A stretch of DNA of 64,000 nt from Pristionchus mayeri (GCA_036245805.1 BTRK01000001.1:14012001-14076000); one strand, 5' to 3'. Shown: positions 24,301-39,500, numbered from the stretch's first letter. Numbers and translations: made by a program. The notes: a model not told the origin generated them from the sequence alone.

Positions 24301-27300
24301 ACATCTCGATATCAACTTCAAAATGCATCTTAGATATTTTGATTTCTAAAGCCTATGATTGGGTGCGAGTCGCCCGTGTTTATGCACGCTTCGAACACTT
24401 ATGCATGACAGTTAGTGCAGTTTCGCAAAATTGATAGCTTTGGCCAAACGAGCAAGCGTGAAGGAATTGCGTATGAGTCATCCTCTTTTCTTCCCTTCTC
24501 CGTTCTCGAAATAGGAGGAGGAGTGGCTGTTCAAAGATGGAACAGCGCCGTTCGTTTGACCTGTGCCTACATTGGTTCGTGCAGAACGGAATGTTTGGCC
24601 CTGGATAATAGAGTTCGCACTTCGGGTAGCATCTTCATTTACACAATCTCTCGCCACTCCGCCCGTCTAGAGAGTGAGTTATGTTCTGAAGAGATTATTA
24701 CCCGAATTGTGAACTCTACTGAATTGTGAAGTGAGTAAGATACCGGCGCGCATAAATCTCCTCTCTTCACGCGTGAGTTGTGAGAAAGTGCGACATGTGG
24801 AAAAGGCGATTAGCCCATATTTCTCCGATAATACTCGCGAGCGCGCCGAGCGGGGCCAGAGTTCGAGAGACGATACCACGGTATCTCGTACGAGTAGCGA
24901 GAGGATTACTCGTGTTCGGGGTTGATCGATGTGCGTAAATGGTATGCGACCAAATGACTCATCTCTGATCATTATGCGCGTGTTTCGACCCGTGTTTGCG
25001 TGATTTTCCGCTTGATGTGCGGATTTGGGGCGCACAATTCGGCCCCCTGCTGGCCGAGAGCCCATGCAAAACATTTTGAAAAACAGTAAGGACACACAAT
25101 CGCGGAATGGGAAGTGATGGGATGGAATTCCATAGAATGAAAGGGGAAGAGAGGAAAATTGAGAGAGGCTCTGGACCCCCTGTAGCCTCCCCCCCCCTCT
25201 GTATTCCGCCTCCAAATCGGATCATACACACAACTGTCGAGCGAGCCAGGTTACTACAATGGGGAATCACCCCCTCCTTCCTCCTCCTCTCGATAGCGAT
25301 ACCCAATCGCCTCCCTCCTCCTCCTCCTCTCACCGCCTTTCATAGTGGCCCCGCCGCGAGTGTCAGTCGGTCTCTCCTCGCTAGCGATTATATCCGCTCC
25401 GTGAAACGCCCAATCACCGCCGGTCTCGTGAGGTTTATTGTATAGACAGATGCTGGCCAGTTCGCGAGATGTCGTTTTTTTCATCAGAAACTTCGAAATC
25501 ACGGTTATTTCCCCGTGATGAAAATGCTTGTATGGAGAGAGCAAGAGCGATCATTGTTCTTCATCCTAGCCCAGAATTGTTTTGAAGCGCCCCGCCGCAT
25601 TTTCTATCCATAACGAAGGATGCGCGCGCGTGGTATGCTCCGAACTCGTGTGGTCGGCGTGGAACGGTCTTGTTTTTCCGCTATGAGGTTCTTCTTCCTG
25701 CTTACGTCGGCATATGGTCTTGGTTCTCATGTGATGAGGTCATTAGGAACTCGGGTTTTCGAAGCCTCACGTTGGATCAGTCATCAAAAGCGACTAGCTC
25801 ACTCTCGCAGTGACGTCGAAGCAAGAAAAAAGGTAACTCCATGTGTTTTAATGAGAAGATATGGCCATTGATCATCATCTTTCTCGTCAGCATTCATTCG
25901 CCTCTGGAGATCTCCTGTGATTCCTTTCTCCGATCTCGTGTTGTCGGAGTGGAATGCTCTTGTTTTTTCCCGCTATTTCATGATCTGTGCGCGTGTTTTA
26001 ATAAGAAAATGATAGAGGGAGGGTTATTGATCATCATCCTTCTCGTCATCATTAATTCTCTCTGGAGATTGACCCCGAGGCGCGTGGTGCCTCTTCTGCT
26101 CCTTTAATTCCTCTTCCTCCTCCTCTTCTTTCTCTCCCGGGTAATGACCATACCCTCTGCATTCCGCTCGCTCTCTGAGTGATGAGGAAGAGCGATAGAT
26201 TGTTCGAGAGGCTCTTTCCACATCAAGGAGCTCGCCGGTCAGGGAGACGAGAGAGCGTGCAAAAATAGGAGAGCCAGACGTCGAGAATGACGAGGAGGGG
26301 GTGAAATCACCCCCTGCAACCATAAGCCTATTTGAAAATTGCGAAACAGACGCTGCAAGAGATCGCCGCATGGAGAACAACACGATTTTCCATGAGCTGA
26401 TTCACCTGTATCATGTATTTCAATAATGACACTTGTTGTCGCCCCCGACGACGACAACGTGTTGCCCTCCTAATATAACCACAACTTGCAAGGGGGAGAA
26501 CTTGTCAACCACACCCGCGCTCACTCTAAAGGCCATGATGATGGCAACATTGCTCTTGATATCATCAGCCAATTTCCGTGCAGTCGATTGAAATATTCTC
26601 GTCATCATGTCGTTGTTGTGATGAAGTACCAACTACTCTTCTTGATATCTTCGGCAATTTTGCGTGCAGTCCGATATCAATATTTTCGTTGTTGATCAAG
26701 TACCAACTCCTTTCTGCCCATTATTCCCATCACTCTGTGCACGGCTGATAAGTGATCATGATTTTGGCAGTGATAAGGCGATAGATTTGATAGAGTGGTG
26801 TTTTCTGCCGACTGTCATGCCGATCCCATCGGTAAGACAGAAGCGAAAGAGCTTGTGAAGCTAGGAGAGCCCACGCCGATTTGCCGATTTGCTATCACTT
26901 CTGATCGCCCGTCAGGTGATTGAAGCTGCGCCCCGGCGCTTCACGTGTGCCATTGAGTCATACATATTGTTTTTGATCTGAATCAGCGCAATGACTAAAA
27001 CGGTTTCTGATTGTTTTCCTACTTAATATGTTTAACCCTTGGCCAATACCCTTTGGTCGTCGTTGAATTGTATTCATCTTTTAAGATACTGTTGGTTCGG
27101 CATTTGATTTGATTCATCATTTAGCTGATCCTTCGCCTTCTCTATTACACAGCGGATGACGAAGTCGAAACAGTCTATGATGAAATGGCGGAGCGCTTGA
27201 TAAGGGCTAATTTCCGGTGTTGTGTCTGACTCTTTTTTTATTTGTCTGCCATATTTGGTTGGATACGGTGTGCATAAGGGTATGCGCCTATTTCTGACTG

Positions 27301-30300
27301 TATCCTGATGTTTTCATAGGAAATTGTCACGTTTCTCATCTTCTGAGCGCTACAAGACACTTGAGAGATCTCTCTGGGAGAAAGGTGAGAACGGCACGTT
27401 GCCTCTCCTACAGCAACGGTCTGACTCTCGCTCTCCCGTCGGTCAGAGTGAGCAAGAGAGCGTGCAAATAGGAGAGAGTCAGACGATTCTTACACGTCGG
27501 TAGCGCAATGTTGATTACCTCGGGACTTCGGGGCCCATTAGCGGCGATCGCTAGAGAATGAGAGAGCATGACTCTTGTGCTACTACTCCCTTTTCTGGTA
27601 GTGTTTGGCCTGACTCTATGTCTGTGCCTCTCAACTCGAATAGTCTCTAGCCACAAGCGAGAGCGTTCGTTCTATTTCTGTTCCTGCCAGTGTCTGGCGC
27701 CCTCTCTCTCCCTTTTCCCTCTTGCTCTTTCTAGTTCACCCTCTGACCCTGTGTTGATCAGCATCTTCCTCTAACTCTCTCTCCTCTCCCCCCCCTCGCC
27801 CAATCTCCGTATCTCTTCTTCTAGAATCGCCGCCGCCCGTATACAGGCAGTGGTGGTGGTGGTGGCACTACTACGTACACACACACACACATGGATAGAG
27901 GGGCGGCGGTGGTAGAAGGAGATGGGGGAAGGGAGTGGGGAATAGTAGGAATTTGGAAGAGAACGCACAACAACACGCGCGCCCCGAATTCCGAACGAAC
28001 GCCGCGCCGCCAAAGATTGCTAAAGACACGGTGGTGCCAAATAATTGCCCCCATGTTCTTCTCCCTCCCCCTTCCCCTCGACTCCTCTCCCTCTGTCTCG
28101 TTATCTCGCGGTTGCTGATTTGATATTGATTGCCAGGCGAGGAGAATGAGAATTCGCCGATCTTGAGGCGATTACCCCCCTTGAAAAGACGGCCGAGCAA
28201 GTGTTTGATCGACTTTGACTTGTTGATCTTGGATAGGCATAGTTGCTTAATCACCCCAGAGATTTGGGCGGCTGTGGCCAGTGGCCAAAGTCTAGTGGAT
28301 CAGTGAGCTCGGTGATTGGGCTCCAGGAGGACTTGTTGTTGACTGTTTACTTTCATAGCGGTGGCAGTTTTCTGAGCGATTTACGACGGGGTGGGGGAGA
28401 GAGAGAGAGACGAACAGGGGATAAGCCGTGCTTATCCGTGAGTTTTTTGCCGCCGCTGACTCGGAGAGTGAGCGAGAAAGAACGGCTTCTCTCTCTTCTT
28501 TCCCAGAACCTTTTCCGCTTGCGCTTCTTTTTGTGGAGCTTCGAAAATCGACGCCATGCGAGACGCTCGAGCCTCTCGGTTTTCGCCTTATTTTAATTAG
28601 AATTATTGACCATCGACATCTGCGATTTTTACGCATTGTTTTCGCGCCGATCTCTGTACGATATGCGTAGTAAATGTGTGTGAGAGAGGGGAGTACGGTG
28701 GATGTGAGGGAGGGAGAGGGAGAGGGAGGGGGGGATTGGAGGAAGAGCGAATCAAGATGTCTCTTTTTTCCGCATTTTCCTCCTCGCCACCGCTCTGTCC
28801 CCTCTCCTCCCTCTCCTCTCTCTCTCCTCCTTCTCCTCCTCCCCTCCCCCCTCTCCTCCCCTCATTCATGTATCCCCTGGCGGCCGGCCGATTATCTTCA
28901 TTATATGCGCAACTGCCCTCGTTAGTGGTGTCTCCAACGCCTTTAGACTAGAGTGCGTGAGGAGGGGGAGGAATTACTCCTCTCTTCTGCCCCTCTGTTT
29001 TTCTATTTTTTCACATTTTGACATCTTACTGACGAAGCAATGATCAATGATTGATTGATTCTAACGGGGCAATATTGCCATTGATTCACACTCTCCAATG
29101 GCTGTTATTTCCGGAAAACTGCATCTGTTTGCAGTTTGCACACCACCCGCTGACAGGGCTGTTTTGCTCTGCGGGGATTAGCGCTGAACCACCACAGTGC
29201 CCCCTCCATTCGATCGGCCGAATCACCACCATGTGGCACTAGGTCGAGGGATCCGTATAAGAAATAGTGCAAAATAACCATAATATGTTCCCATACTGGT
29301 AACATGTTTGCACTATTTGTGCTTCTTATCCGGAAGGATATCACCCAATGGTGGTTATTCGATCTAGCGCTTCTCAATTTCAATTTCGCCACACCCCTCC
29401 GCCGCCGAAAATCGTGGCTGTACTTTCCAGTGAAAGTTGCATCCTCCTTCTCCTCCTCCTCCTTCTCTCCGCTCGATCTCGCTACCTTCTCTCCGATTAA
29501 TCCCCGCGCTCATTTTTCCAATCTCCTCATCCCTCGCCTTCCTTCCTTCCTTCTGCGTAGCCAAGTGGTGTAACGGGCGGATGCGATTTATGAAACGTCG
29601 CTTTCGAGAACACTACGCCTTTCTCCAATCTCCCTGCGCTTTCTTTCATTCCTTCCACGTATTAAGCCAAATGGTGTAACGGGAAGGTGCGATTTACGAA
29701 ACGTCGTCCTCACAGCTGGAATGCTCAATCCGCGCTCATTTCTCCAATCTCCTCCACGCCTTCCTTCCTTCCTTCCCGCGTAGGTAGTAGTTAGTGTCTG
29801 TGTCTACAATCAGTTGCTGCGAATAACAGTATACGAGGTGGCTAAAGATAGCGACATGAGTGCGATTTATTGCCTGCTATTTTGTGGTTGTGGTGGGGGT
29901 GTCCACTCGGACATTGCCTGATCTCACGTCACTCGTGCTCGCTGATGATTAGGTGTGTGTAGAAAAGTTCACGTTTCCCTCTTTTCTCATGTTCTCTCTG
30001 GTACTATGTCGGATGAGAACTATGACGTTATGCTGCCTTTGATATCTCATAGTTATCATGCGACATAGTCAGTGGTCGAAAAGTAGGTCCAAAATGACAT
30101 AACATGCCCGGTTTTTAGAGTTCAGACCAGTGTAAAAGTAGAAATCGTACCCACTTTTTGAATTAATTTTTGTTAAAATTGTAAAAAGGTACCCATTTTC
30201 AACGATTTCATTTTTAAACTTTAAAAACGTGCCCACTTTTTACAACATTTGTGACATACCCTTTCGACCACTGGACATAGTGCCCACCTGATGAGAAATA

Positions 30301-33300
30301 AAGAAAAGTTCTCTATTGTTTTGTCAGTGTGCGAATGTTTTCTGAAAATACTTGAGAATAGCACTTTTTCCGGCTCTCATCCGATCCAGTACCTGCGCAC
30401 ATTGCTTGCTTGCGACGACGAGTCTCCATTTTGGGTCGCCGACCGACTTGCACCCCCTCATTTCATCGGTTTAATGCATAACAAAGAGTGCCTCGTATTA
30501 TTTGCTCGATCTCTCTCTCTCATCAGTTAGAGGGAATAAGAGAACACTTGGTAATGAGAGAGTCAGACGGTTAGACAGAGGGAGGGAGCACGTGATATTG
30601 AGAGAGTGCAACGAGGGCTTGCATTCTGGTGACTGTCTGTTCTGTCTGTCTCAGAAAAGGCGCGTGCGATGGCGCAATCGAGTTAGCCTCTACCAGGCTG
30701 GTGTCGAGAAGAAAACACATACAGGCGTGTGGTCGCCGAAGAGACCGGACTAGAGAGGAATAGGGAAGTGGGGCACTCCTTCGGTTTCTGCCCCCCCCCC
30801 CCCCCCCCCCCCACCCGTTCATTTCCCATCCTCGCCCGTCATTAAGTGGTGTTGATCATCGTGTGACTAGGGGGGAATAGGGAAGTTGTTCTTTCACAAA
30901 ATTCTTGAAAGCATCGCGAAGAGGAGTGGTAGGATGCTTGTACTATGAAACGGATTCGTCCACATCCTCATCCATCTTCCGTAGCCGTCTCCTCTTGAGT
31001 CATGGTGGAACGAAGACCATCTCGTGTGACTAAGGGGGAATAGGGAATGAGGAAGTAGAGCAACCTTCTGACTCTCATCATTCCCCGCGATATCTCATCG
31101 TTTGACCGGTCGAGAGACTGGCAAATGAAGAGTCAATTGCCCGAAACGCTAGTCGCCAAAGACCATCTCTCGGAATCATCATCCTCATCCGCACGTCCAT
31201 CTTCCGTAGCCATTACCTCGTCAGTCGTGGTGGAGCGAATACCATCTCATGTCACTAGTGAGGAGGAGGAAGAGGAAGGAAGATGCTGATGACGACGTCC
31301 GCGGAGTTGTTGTCGTTGGTTGTTTTGCCCCAAGAGAAGAACTGCCTCGAGAAAGGCAGCCGTTTCGCAGAATTGTTCTCTTTCTCTCTCTTCAGTGCGC
31401 GCACTATTTCGCAGATGAGCCCGTGGTCCCCATTTCCGAATCGTGGTTATGTTCTTTTTCGTTCTTTCTTTCTGTCTGCGTAACGGTATAAGAAGAGGCT
31501 GGCTGATGACCATTGCGTGGTCGGCAATTTCTGATGCCTAGTGAGTGGCGGTGGATATATTAGCGTGTACCTTGTTATTGAATCGGCGCTTGTTGACGCA
31601 CGGAGAAAAATTTTGTAGCTTGTCGAGACGGTTTTTGCGCATTCGTTCAGTAAAGAGAGGGAGAGAAATTGGCTGTCTGGGCAGTGTAGTAATCCCGAGA
31701 TTTTCATCACATATATCTGCTCTCGATTTATTTTCTCGCCTCTCCGCGTCTCGCAGATTGCCTACGAGAAATTGAAGAAGCACCTCATCAGACAGCGACA
31801 TTTGGTATGCGTAAAAGGATGGTGTATCCGAGTGGTGCGATTTGTGAAACGTCGCCCTCGAGCGCACTAAGTGGACCACAGCTGGTGTGTCGACACACGG
31901 GCTGCACTTGAGTACAGGCGGGCACTATTACCGGGAAGAGGAGAGGAGAAGGGATGCACTGAGGAGAGATGGGACGGGGAAGATTTCTTCTTCTTCCTTT
32001 CCCCCTCTCGTTTCCTGTCGCCTCCTCTCTGAATGTTTTTGCGTTCGTTCCGTCTGTTGTTGCTCTTCTCACCTCTCACGCTCCACTCGCAACTGAATCA
32101 GAGGCACTTTTAGATCTCGGTGGCCATCGTGGCTAGTGTCTCATTTCAAAGATTGTTCCAGACGCATTTCTATCACTTTTCATCCCAATTTCGCATAGCT
32201 CGAAGCATTATCTGATCACCATGGACCGTGTTGCAGCCACTTTTCTATCGCAATGATCTTGGCATTGATTAGGATTTCATTGATTATCCATTTTTGGCGG
32301 TTCTATCGTCCTGTTTGTGCGCACGCGCTGTAGCGCCTATCGCGATGAACTTGTCATGTTGTTGTCATGATCTCTTGCTGAACTCTTATTTCGCGCCGAT
32401 GCCTAATGGATTGTCGGGTGGCGTTTATAGCGATGGTTGCGGAAATTGTTGATCCGATTTGCTGGACGCTTTGCTTTTAGAAATCGCTTCTAAAATGATA
32501 ATCCAAATTTTCATTCCGATCTTTCTCGAATCGCCAATTATCGCATTACTAAATATCTAAAATGAATTGATCTAATCTATTAACTGGTCAAAAACCCAGA
32601 AACTGTTCAATTTTTGTATCTCATCAATTTTCGAAATAGCATTCATTGCGCCAAACCTTTCTCTACTTGCCGATCTTCTTTCTCTTGATAGCTACATATT
32701 TAATTATATTAATTCCTTTGCAGAAACGGGTCGGCGGAGTCGTCGATCTCATCGTGCGAGGAGATGGGTCGACTGCTGAGCCATGAAGAGGAGGAGGAAG
32801 ACGAGGAAAGAGGAGAGGAGCAGCAGAAGATGAGGGGAGAAGGAAGCAGTGATGTGGAGGGCGGAGGCACGGTGAGGACTTGGTGTTTTTGTTGTTGTTT
32901 TGAAAACATGTTTCGATTGATTTTTTTATTCGTTAGATTCACCTGCTAAAATCATTCTACACAAGAGCACGAGAAATTTGTGGTAGTTGTGAAACATTAA
33001 TTTACCAAATGGTCAAAGTTCTCAACGTCTGATTTTTTTCAATCCGATTTCCTAATTGATTTTTTTGTTCAGGAGCGCGAGTGTCCGCTCTGCTTCAATC
33101 GTGTGTCCACGTGGATGTTCCCGCGCATGACAGGCTGCCCCGAGCACGCCAGCTGCATCCACTGCCTCATGCGGGTGAATAGTCGTTTCGAATATTTGTG
33201 TAATAATTGGAAGGGAACTAGGAGTTGATATCTTGTTAGAACTGAAATGTCTCATTTGGGTGAGTCATAGATGTTGGTTTTTGTTTTGTTGTTTGTTTTG

Positions 33301-33465
33301 GATAATATTTTGGAAAACATGGGCCCCTGTACTCGGTTTCACTTGGAGATGATTGACGTTCATTTTTGATTAGCAGTCACTCTATGGTTTCATCATGGCA
33401 TGATTAGTCTAGAATTTTCACTAGATTCTATTAAAATTTTGTAACGTTATTTCGACTGAAATAGC

Positions 33466-33538
<73 letters not shown>

Positions 33539-36500
33539 TGCCGATCCTGCTGGGATTGTATTGAAAAAGGGGAAATTTTATTCCAGAAATATTTGCATTA
33601 ATGTTTCGTATTGCCGTACCTACCTGACTCGAAGTGATTTATTAATTATCATCATATTCTAATATTTAGTCCCCTTAATGTGTGGCTTCTCATAATTAGG
33701 AGTTTTGAATTGTCGCGGGGCTTATATTTGGATGACTTCTTTTAATAAAATTCCATTGCAGTACGTGACTCTGGAGGTGATGGAGAACCGCGTGGAGGTG
33801 TCGTGTCCCGAGTGCCCCGCCCTGCTGCACCCCAGCGACGTGCGGGCGATCCTGAGAGCGTGAGTGCTGGTTCTAATCGAAGATATATATGGAAGGATTG
33901 AAACATGAATCCTCCTTGGGCGAAACTGTTTAATTCGAGCGACTCGTTGAAGTGCTCTGTCGGGAAAGCTTCTAGGGTATATTGAACGATTGAAACGTGT
34001 ATTCGCCTGGGCGGAACTCTGTATAAAAATTGTCTTTGTTGATAATAGTGTTATACACGATGTTCTGGGAGCGTAAGTGCGTTGTCTAGATAACATGTTG
34101 GAGATATTGAGCCACTGAAACTGGAATTCACCCTGGGCGGGGGACTCTGTTTCATACTTTTATTAACTCAACTATGGACACGATATTTGGTTTAGAACTA
34201 TGAAAATGAAGAAAAAAACGTTATTACAGGAGCGTGGGTGGTGAGGATGCGATCGCCAAGTACGAGGAGTTCTCGGTGCGCAAGTGCCTGCTGAGCGAGC
34301 CGGACACCCGATGGTGCCCCGCGCCGGACTGCGGGTACGACTTTTTGCTATCAATTTGGAATATGATTATGCGGTGAAGCATAAATGTGGCTGGATGCGT
34401 ATTTTATTTTTTTTTCTCCAACTATTTGTGAAGTACAATGTCTCTCCATCTTATGGTCTTCATGGTCATGAAATGATTTGAAATGATTTTCATGAAATGA
34501 ATTGACTGCCTTATGAAGCAGGAATTCGTCGAGATACTATAGATATTTTGTTAGCCGCATCTTCATTGTCTTATTTTGCAGCTTCGCGGTCATCGCCGCC
34601 GGCTGTGCTGCCTGCCCGCAGCTGCGCTGCTCGCGGCCGTCCTGCGGCACGCTCTTCTGCTACCACTGCAAGGTATACGGTAGAGGGGAGGAGTACGGTA
34701 GGCGGGAAATCGATTTTTGAAAATACCGGCGCCCTTGTTTTTTGTGCGTCGCTTTGTAGTCTAGCTCCACGAGACTTGGTGAAATCAATGATCGGCGAAA
34801 TATATATGGCTTCGCATTTTGTGTTTCGCTGATTGGCCTAGTCTGATGAGAATTGATGATGTCAATAGTGTAGAATTTTCGCTGTACATATATTTTGTTA
34901 AAATAAATTAAATTGAACGTAACTAATCGATAATCGTTTGTAGGACGTTTGGCACGATTCGATGACGTGTGAGGAGGCTCGCCGGACGCGCGGAATCTTT
35001 GCTGTGAGCATCGCGCCCTCGGGCGAATCCCGAAGAGGCATCCTGAGATACGGTAGAAGGTAAGTATTGATTGATTGGAGTATTTCTAAGGTGATTGAGG
35101 GTTACTGTAACATTATCGTATCTTGTACAGATCATCGATCGCCCTGCGCCGCGGCAGCAGCAGAATGTCCTCGGAGGCAATGACTCTCAAGCGTGAGTTT
35201 CATGTTTCATCTATTTTTTATTTCAGCGAGGTTAGATTAGCTGAAAATATCCTGATATGTTTGTGCCAGTAGGTTTTGTGATATTGAGAATAGTCTTGAA
35301 CATGAGTGAGCACTGATATGTAATCATGACGGCATTGTTTACCAAAAATAAATAAATAAAAGCGAAAACAATAATAAATCAAAGTATTTCAGCCGGCGAC
35401 GTCAAGTCGTGCCCCCGCTGTCGTGCACTGATCGTGAAGATGGACGACGGATCGTGCAACCACATGGTGAGGACGGTAGCCGACTAGTGACAACCCGCGG
35501 TTTTCATTATGAGCGCTATTAGAAACATGATAGCAACCGGTCTCTGATCATTTGACGGTTCTGATTCTTTTGCGAATCACCCTCGGCGAAAGTTGATGTT
35601 TCACGACGGAGTGAAGTGGAGGACAATTGACGGGCGAGTGATAATGTGTACTGAGTCGGTGTAAAAAAATCAGTGTGATTTTTGTAAATTATCAAAGATA
35701 TTTTCCCAGGTGTGCGCCATGTGCTCGACGGAGTTCTGCTGGCTGTGCCTCAAGGAGATCTCCGACCTGCACTACCTGAGGTGAGTATGTGGTGTGTGGT
35801 GCAAGGGCGCCGCCCTTAGGGCGGAGTTTACTATTAGTCGTCTTTCACAATTTTTGACTAGATTGCTCATTTGTGTGGTGCGAGGGCGACGTTTACCATT
35901 GATCGTCTTTCACAATTTTTGACAAGAATGGTAATTTGCAGTCCGACCGGCTGCACGTTCTGGGGCAAGAAGCCGTGGACGAGGAAGAAGAAGCTGGCCT
36001 GGCAGCTGGGAACACTCATTGGTGGGTGGAATTTATAATAGTGAATTTTGGAGTTTCCAAGTTACAGCTTTCACAGCTTCGACTTTGTGTCCCAAATAAT
36101 TTTTTTCTTATATGATTAGAAAAATCGATTGGGAAACGTTGCTGGAAGCTCGTGAGTGAGAGGTAGTAGGTTAAATGAAACGTGCAACTTGTGGGTAGAT
36201 TTGAAACAAATTTTCGTCAGTTTGTAACCGATAAATGCCGAGATACAGACAAAAGAACGTAGTAGGCTAAATGAAACATGAAGTGCGGGTAGATTTGAAT
36301 TTTTTAAAAATGTACTTTTAATAATAATATTATTTCAGGCGCTCCCCTCGGTATCGCGCTGATCGCCGGTCTCTCCGTGCCCGGCATCATCTTCGGTGTG
36401 CCCGTGCTCGTCGGCAGGTGCGGTAGCATGCGCGTGGATGGGCGACGAATGCGCAAATTGTTGTCTCTGTTGAAAAATGCCCACATTTTCAATGTCGGTG

Positions 36501-39500
36501 GTGTGGCTACAGTAATCATTGGCAAATTGCAGAAAGGTGCACACTCGCTTCATGCACCACACGAAGCTGCGGCGACGCCTCATCACAGCTGCCTGCGTTG
36601 CCGGATCGCTCGTCGTTTCTCCAGTGCTCGCAGTCATGGCAGTCGGTAAGTGTGTTTGCAACAGGCGACCTTTGACGAAAGTCGCCTCTAGATATGCACT
36701 CACCACGCCACGCGTTTTACGATTTTAATCTTTTTCCTACAGGAGTCGGAGTGCCGATCATGCTCGCCTACGTCTACGGCGTCGTACCTCTCTCGCTGTG
36801 CAGAAACGGCGGCTGTGGATGGAGTGAGTGGGAATTGGGAAAGGGCAGAATGGGATTACGGTAGCCACACCATTGGGAAGTATCTAAACAGGATACGGTA
36901 GTTTATCGATCGATACTGCAGGCTCGCAAATGGTGGGCGAGGAGCAGTCGGAGGACGAGCTGTGGACGGCGGCCGGGTCGGAGGCAGATGCTGTAGCAGA
37001 GGTGGGCGGAGCCAGCGGAAGCGGACTGGCTGCGAGCAGCAGTGGAGGTACGGGAAGATGGGGGATACTGTACGGTTGGAAGTGTTTATAATGACAAGGA
37101 CATCGATGATTGATCGAATTGTTGTGGTAATGATTCATAAATGAAAGAAAACGGGGGCGCGAAATCAGCGGTACGGGAAGTGGGGAGAAGGGATTAGGGA
37201 TAGTGGTCAAAGTATGACTAATCTCTTCAATATGCGTGATGTCTCACATGTCTAGAGCACGACACTGCATGTCGAGGCATCCCTGGATGATGAGGGGCGA
37301 AAGTATTGGTTATGGGGGGAATACTCCGAGGAATAATCGACGCTTGGTTGGTTGATTCACTAAAGCATGAAAGTGGAGCGGGAAATTAGCCGGTTTGGGG
37401 ATTTTAAATTTCGAATGGTTTAATAATTGTTCTTATCCAGAGCTTTAATGTTAGCGAGTCGTGTGCGTAAATTGATAGATACAGAAGAGTTAGAACTGGA
37501 ATTCAGCTTGCGATCTCTCAAGCCTATTTTTTTGAATTTTGTATTAATTTTTTCACCTATTTTCAGTACTGGCCGAAGGGTACTCGATGAATCTCGACGG
37601 CGCCGAGCGCGTGTCCTCCGCGCGTAACGCGTCTGAGCGACGCGCTGCGTCGGCGGCGGACGCGGCTAGCCTCGCGCCAGCAACCAGCGTGCACTCGGGA
37701 TTCAGCGTGTGGACGGCGAGAGGAAAGAGGTGAGGGGGGATCAAAGTGATATCATTATTTCGAAAATCCCAGTTCTTGTTTTCTTGTTCGTGCCAGAATT
37801 GGTTTATTGATGGTGTCGTAGTGAAATTAGCCATTTCTAAAATTTCGAAAATATATGAAAATCCTGAAACGCGGAGCCCTTTTGAAGTGTGGGTCTTTGA
37901 AAATATTTTAAATTCTAATTCTATGGCTACTTGCAGCGGCGGCGACAGCGAGAGCTGCAGCACGGGCGCGGCGAAGCGCGTGAGGAGACCAAGCAGCGAG
38001 AGTGGTGAGAGGGATTTATTGATTTTTTATTATTTTTAAATATGTAAAATTTGTAAAAATCATGAGAGTATTGTTTCAAGCATTTGCATGTTCTAGGCGA
38101 TCTCTTGATACAGCCTTGTCCCATAAACGTTAACGAACACCAGTTTCAATGTGCTCATGATGGTAGTCAAAACAATATTTTCATAATATCTTTTCGAATA
38201 TAATAATGATAATCCATATTCGCAGGCGGCGTGACCTCGCTGAACTACGAGGAGGCGAGCACGAAGGGACTCGCCGGCAGCCAGTACCACTACGATGACA
38301 AGGTACGGTGGTAGTATGGCAGGCTGGAGAGTACATCGAGAAGCAGCCTTCGCGTGACGAGAGAGCATCGAAAAATATAAATTTTTGGATATTGCTGGAA
38401 GGATCATTAATTCTGCTGTGGCAAGGGTTCACCGGGTGTGAAGGAAAATATCGGGCGCGATGTGGTGGAACCATGGATGGGCGGAGGTTGAAGCTGGAAA
38501 TCGAAAACCGGGGGTGTATAGGGTCAAAGGGGGTGGGGGGTGATCGTAAATGATCGTTTCTGTGACAAAATTTTCCAAAAACCGGGGGTGTTTCACAGCT
38601 GACTTCGATGGTGCCCATTTTTGGGTGGAACATTTTTGGCCATTTTTTCTGAATCATAAAATCAGATATACACCTGTTTGACCTTTATGATTATATGTTG
38701 AAACATACGCGCACATAGTTTCTGAATTGGCGACTTCTGTTCGAAACATGATTGTTTTGAATTTATTCTATCTCGTTTCAGTCAGTGCACACCCTCGGCT
38801 CGCAGGCGCCCGAGCTGCTGTCGTGCTGTGATGATGTGGCGAGCACGAAGGTACGGTAGAGGAGTACTGTAGGTTAAGAGTACGGTATATGGGATACGGG
38901 TGATCCTGAGAAGATGGGTGCTAGACAATTCGATGAGTTGTAGGGCAAACTTTTTATGAATTAAGGGCAATATAGAGGTGCGTTTTTAGTGGAAAATCAA
39001 TGCACCAGCATACATGTTCTTTTACACTGTGTTCTGTATATGTATTTAGAGAAATAAACGGCAAATAAATGGTGACTGGGAAAATTAAGAGTTAAACTAA
39101 TATCATGAAACGCAAATGCTCATTTTCAGGCTCTCGCCGGCTCAGTTCACGATACGAAGTCGCTCTCCGGAAGCGCCGTCGTCCATGATGGTACGGTATC
39201 TTGAGAGGGTATTACGGTAGCGATTATTGATCGATCTGTTCTATGAATAATTAAGGCGCTACAGTACCCCGTTATCGTAATCCCTCATTACAGTGTGCGA
39301 TGAGCCGTCGACCTCGGGCCACCACCACCATCACCACCACAACCCGCACCGCCGCAGCGTGAGCAGCACGCGCCAGTGCAAGGTACGGCATACGGTGGGA
39401 TAGGTAGAATTTGAATTGTTGAATTTGGCGCCTTTGCGAATGACTTGTGTGAAAAATTTCACATGGGTGACCTAGGTTTCACTAGTTGCTAAAAAGAGTT

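Larger units (their letters stand above)
19860..32723 (+). other. RNF19 giant intron: contents
   Basis: 12.9 kb, very long for a nematode intron, between exons whose phases match (AG|A). It holds GAGAGTCAGAC palindromes (20350-20437, about 22765-22835, 23626-23698, about 26235-26281, 27418-27485, about 30508-30573 and 31067-31137), degenerate tandem repeats (20465-20935, 25640-26080, 29560-29800, 30870-31265), a GA tract, a poly-C run, one TGACGTCA palindrome and a nested hAT MITE. I found no nested gene with splice structure. An ATG ([11 protein letters not shown]) at 32764, just after the intron, could start a shorter isoform. Confidence 0.6.

Noticed and set aside
24679..25215. Minus-strand frame of 178 codons in the giant intron
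   Set aside because: Low-information Ser/Arg/Pro composition, overlapping frames on both strands, and no splice signals or conserved motifs.
29560..29800. tRNA-like GTAGCCAAGTGGTGTAACGG
   Set aside because: It resembles the start of a tRNA D arm, but no anticodon or T arm follows at the right distance, and the unit is a tandem repeat.
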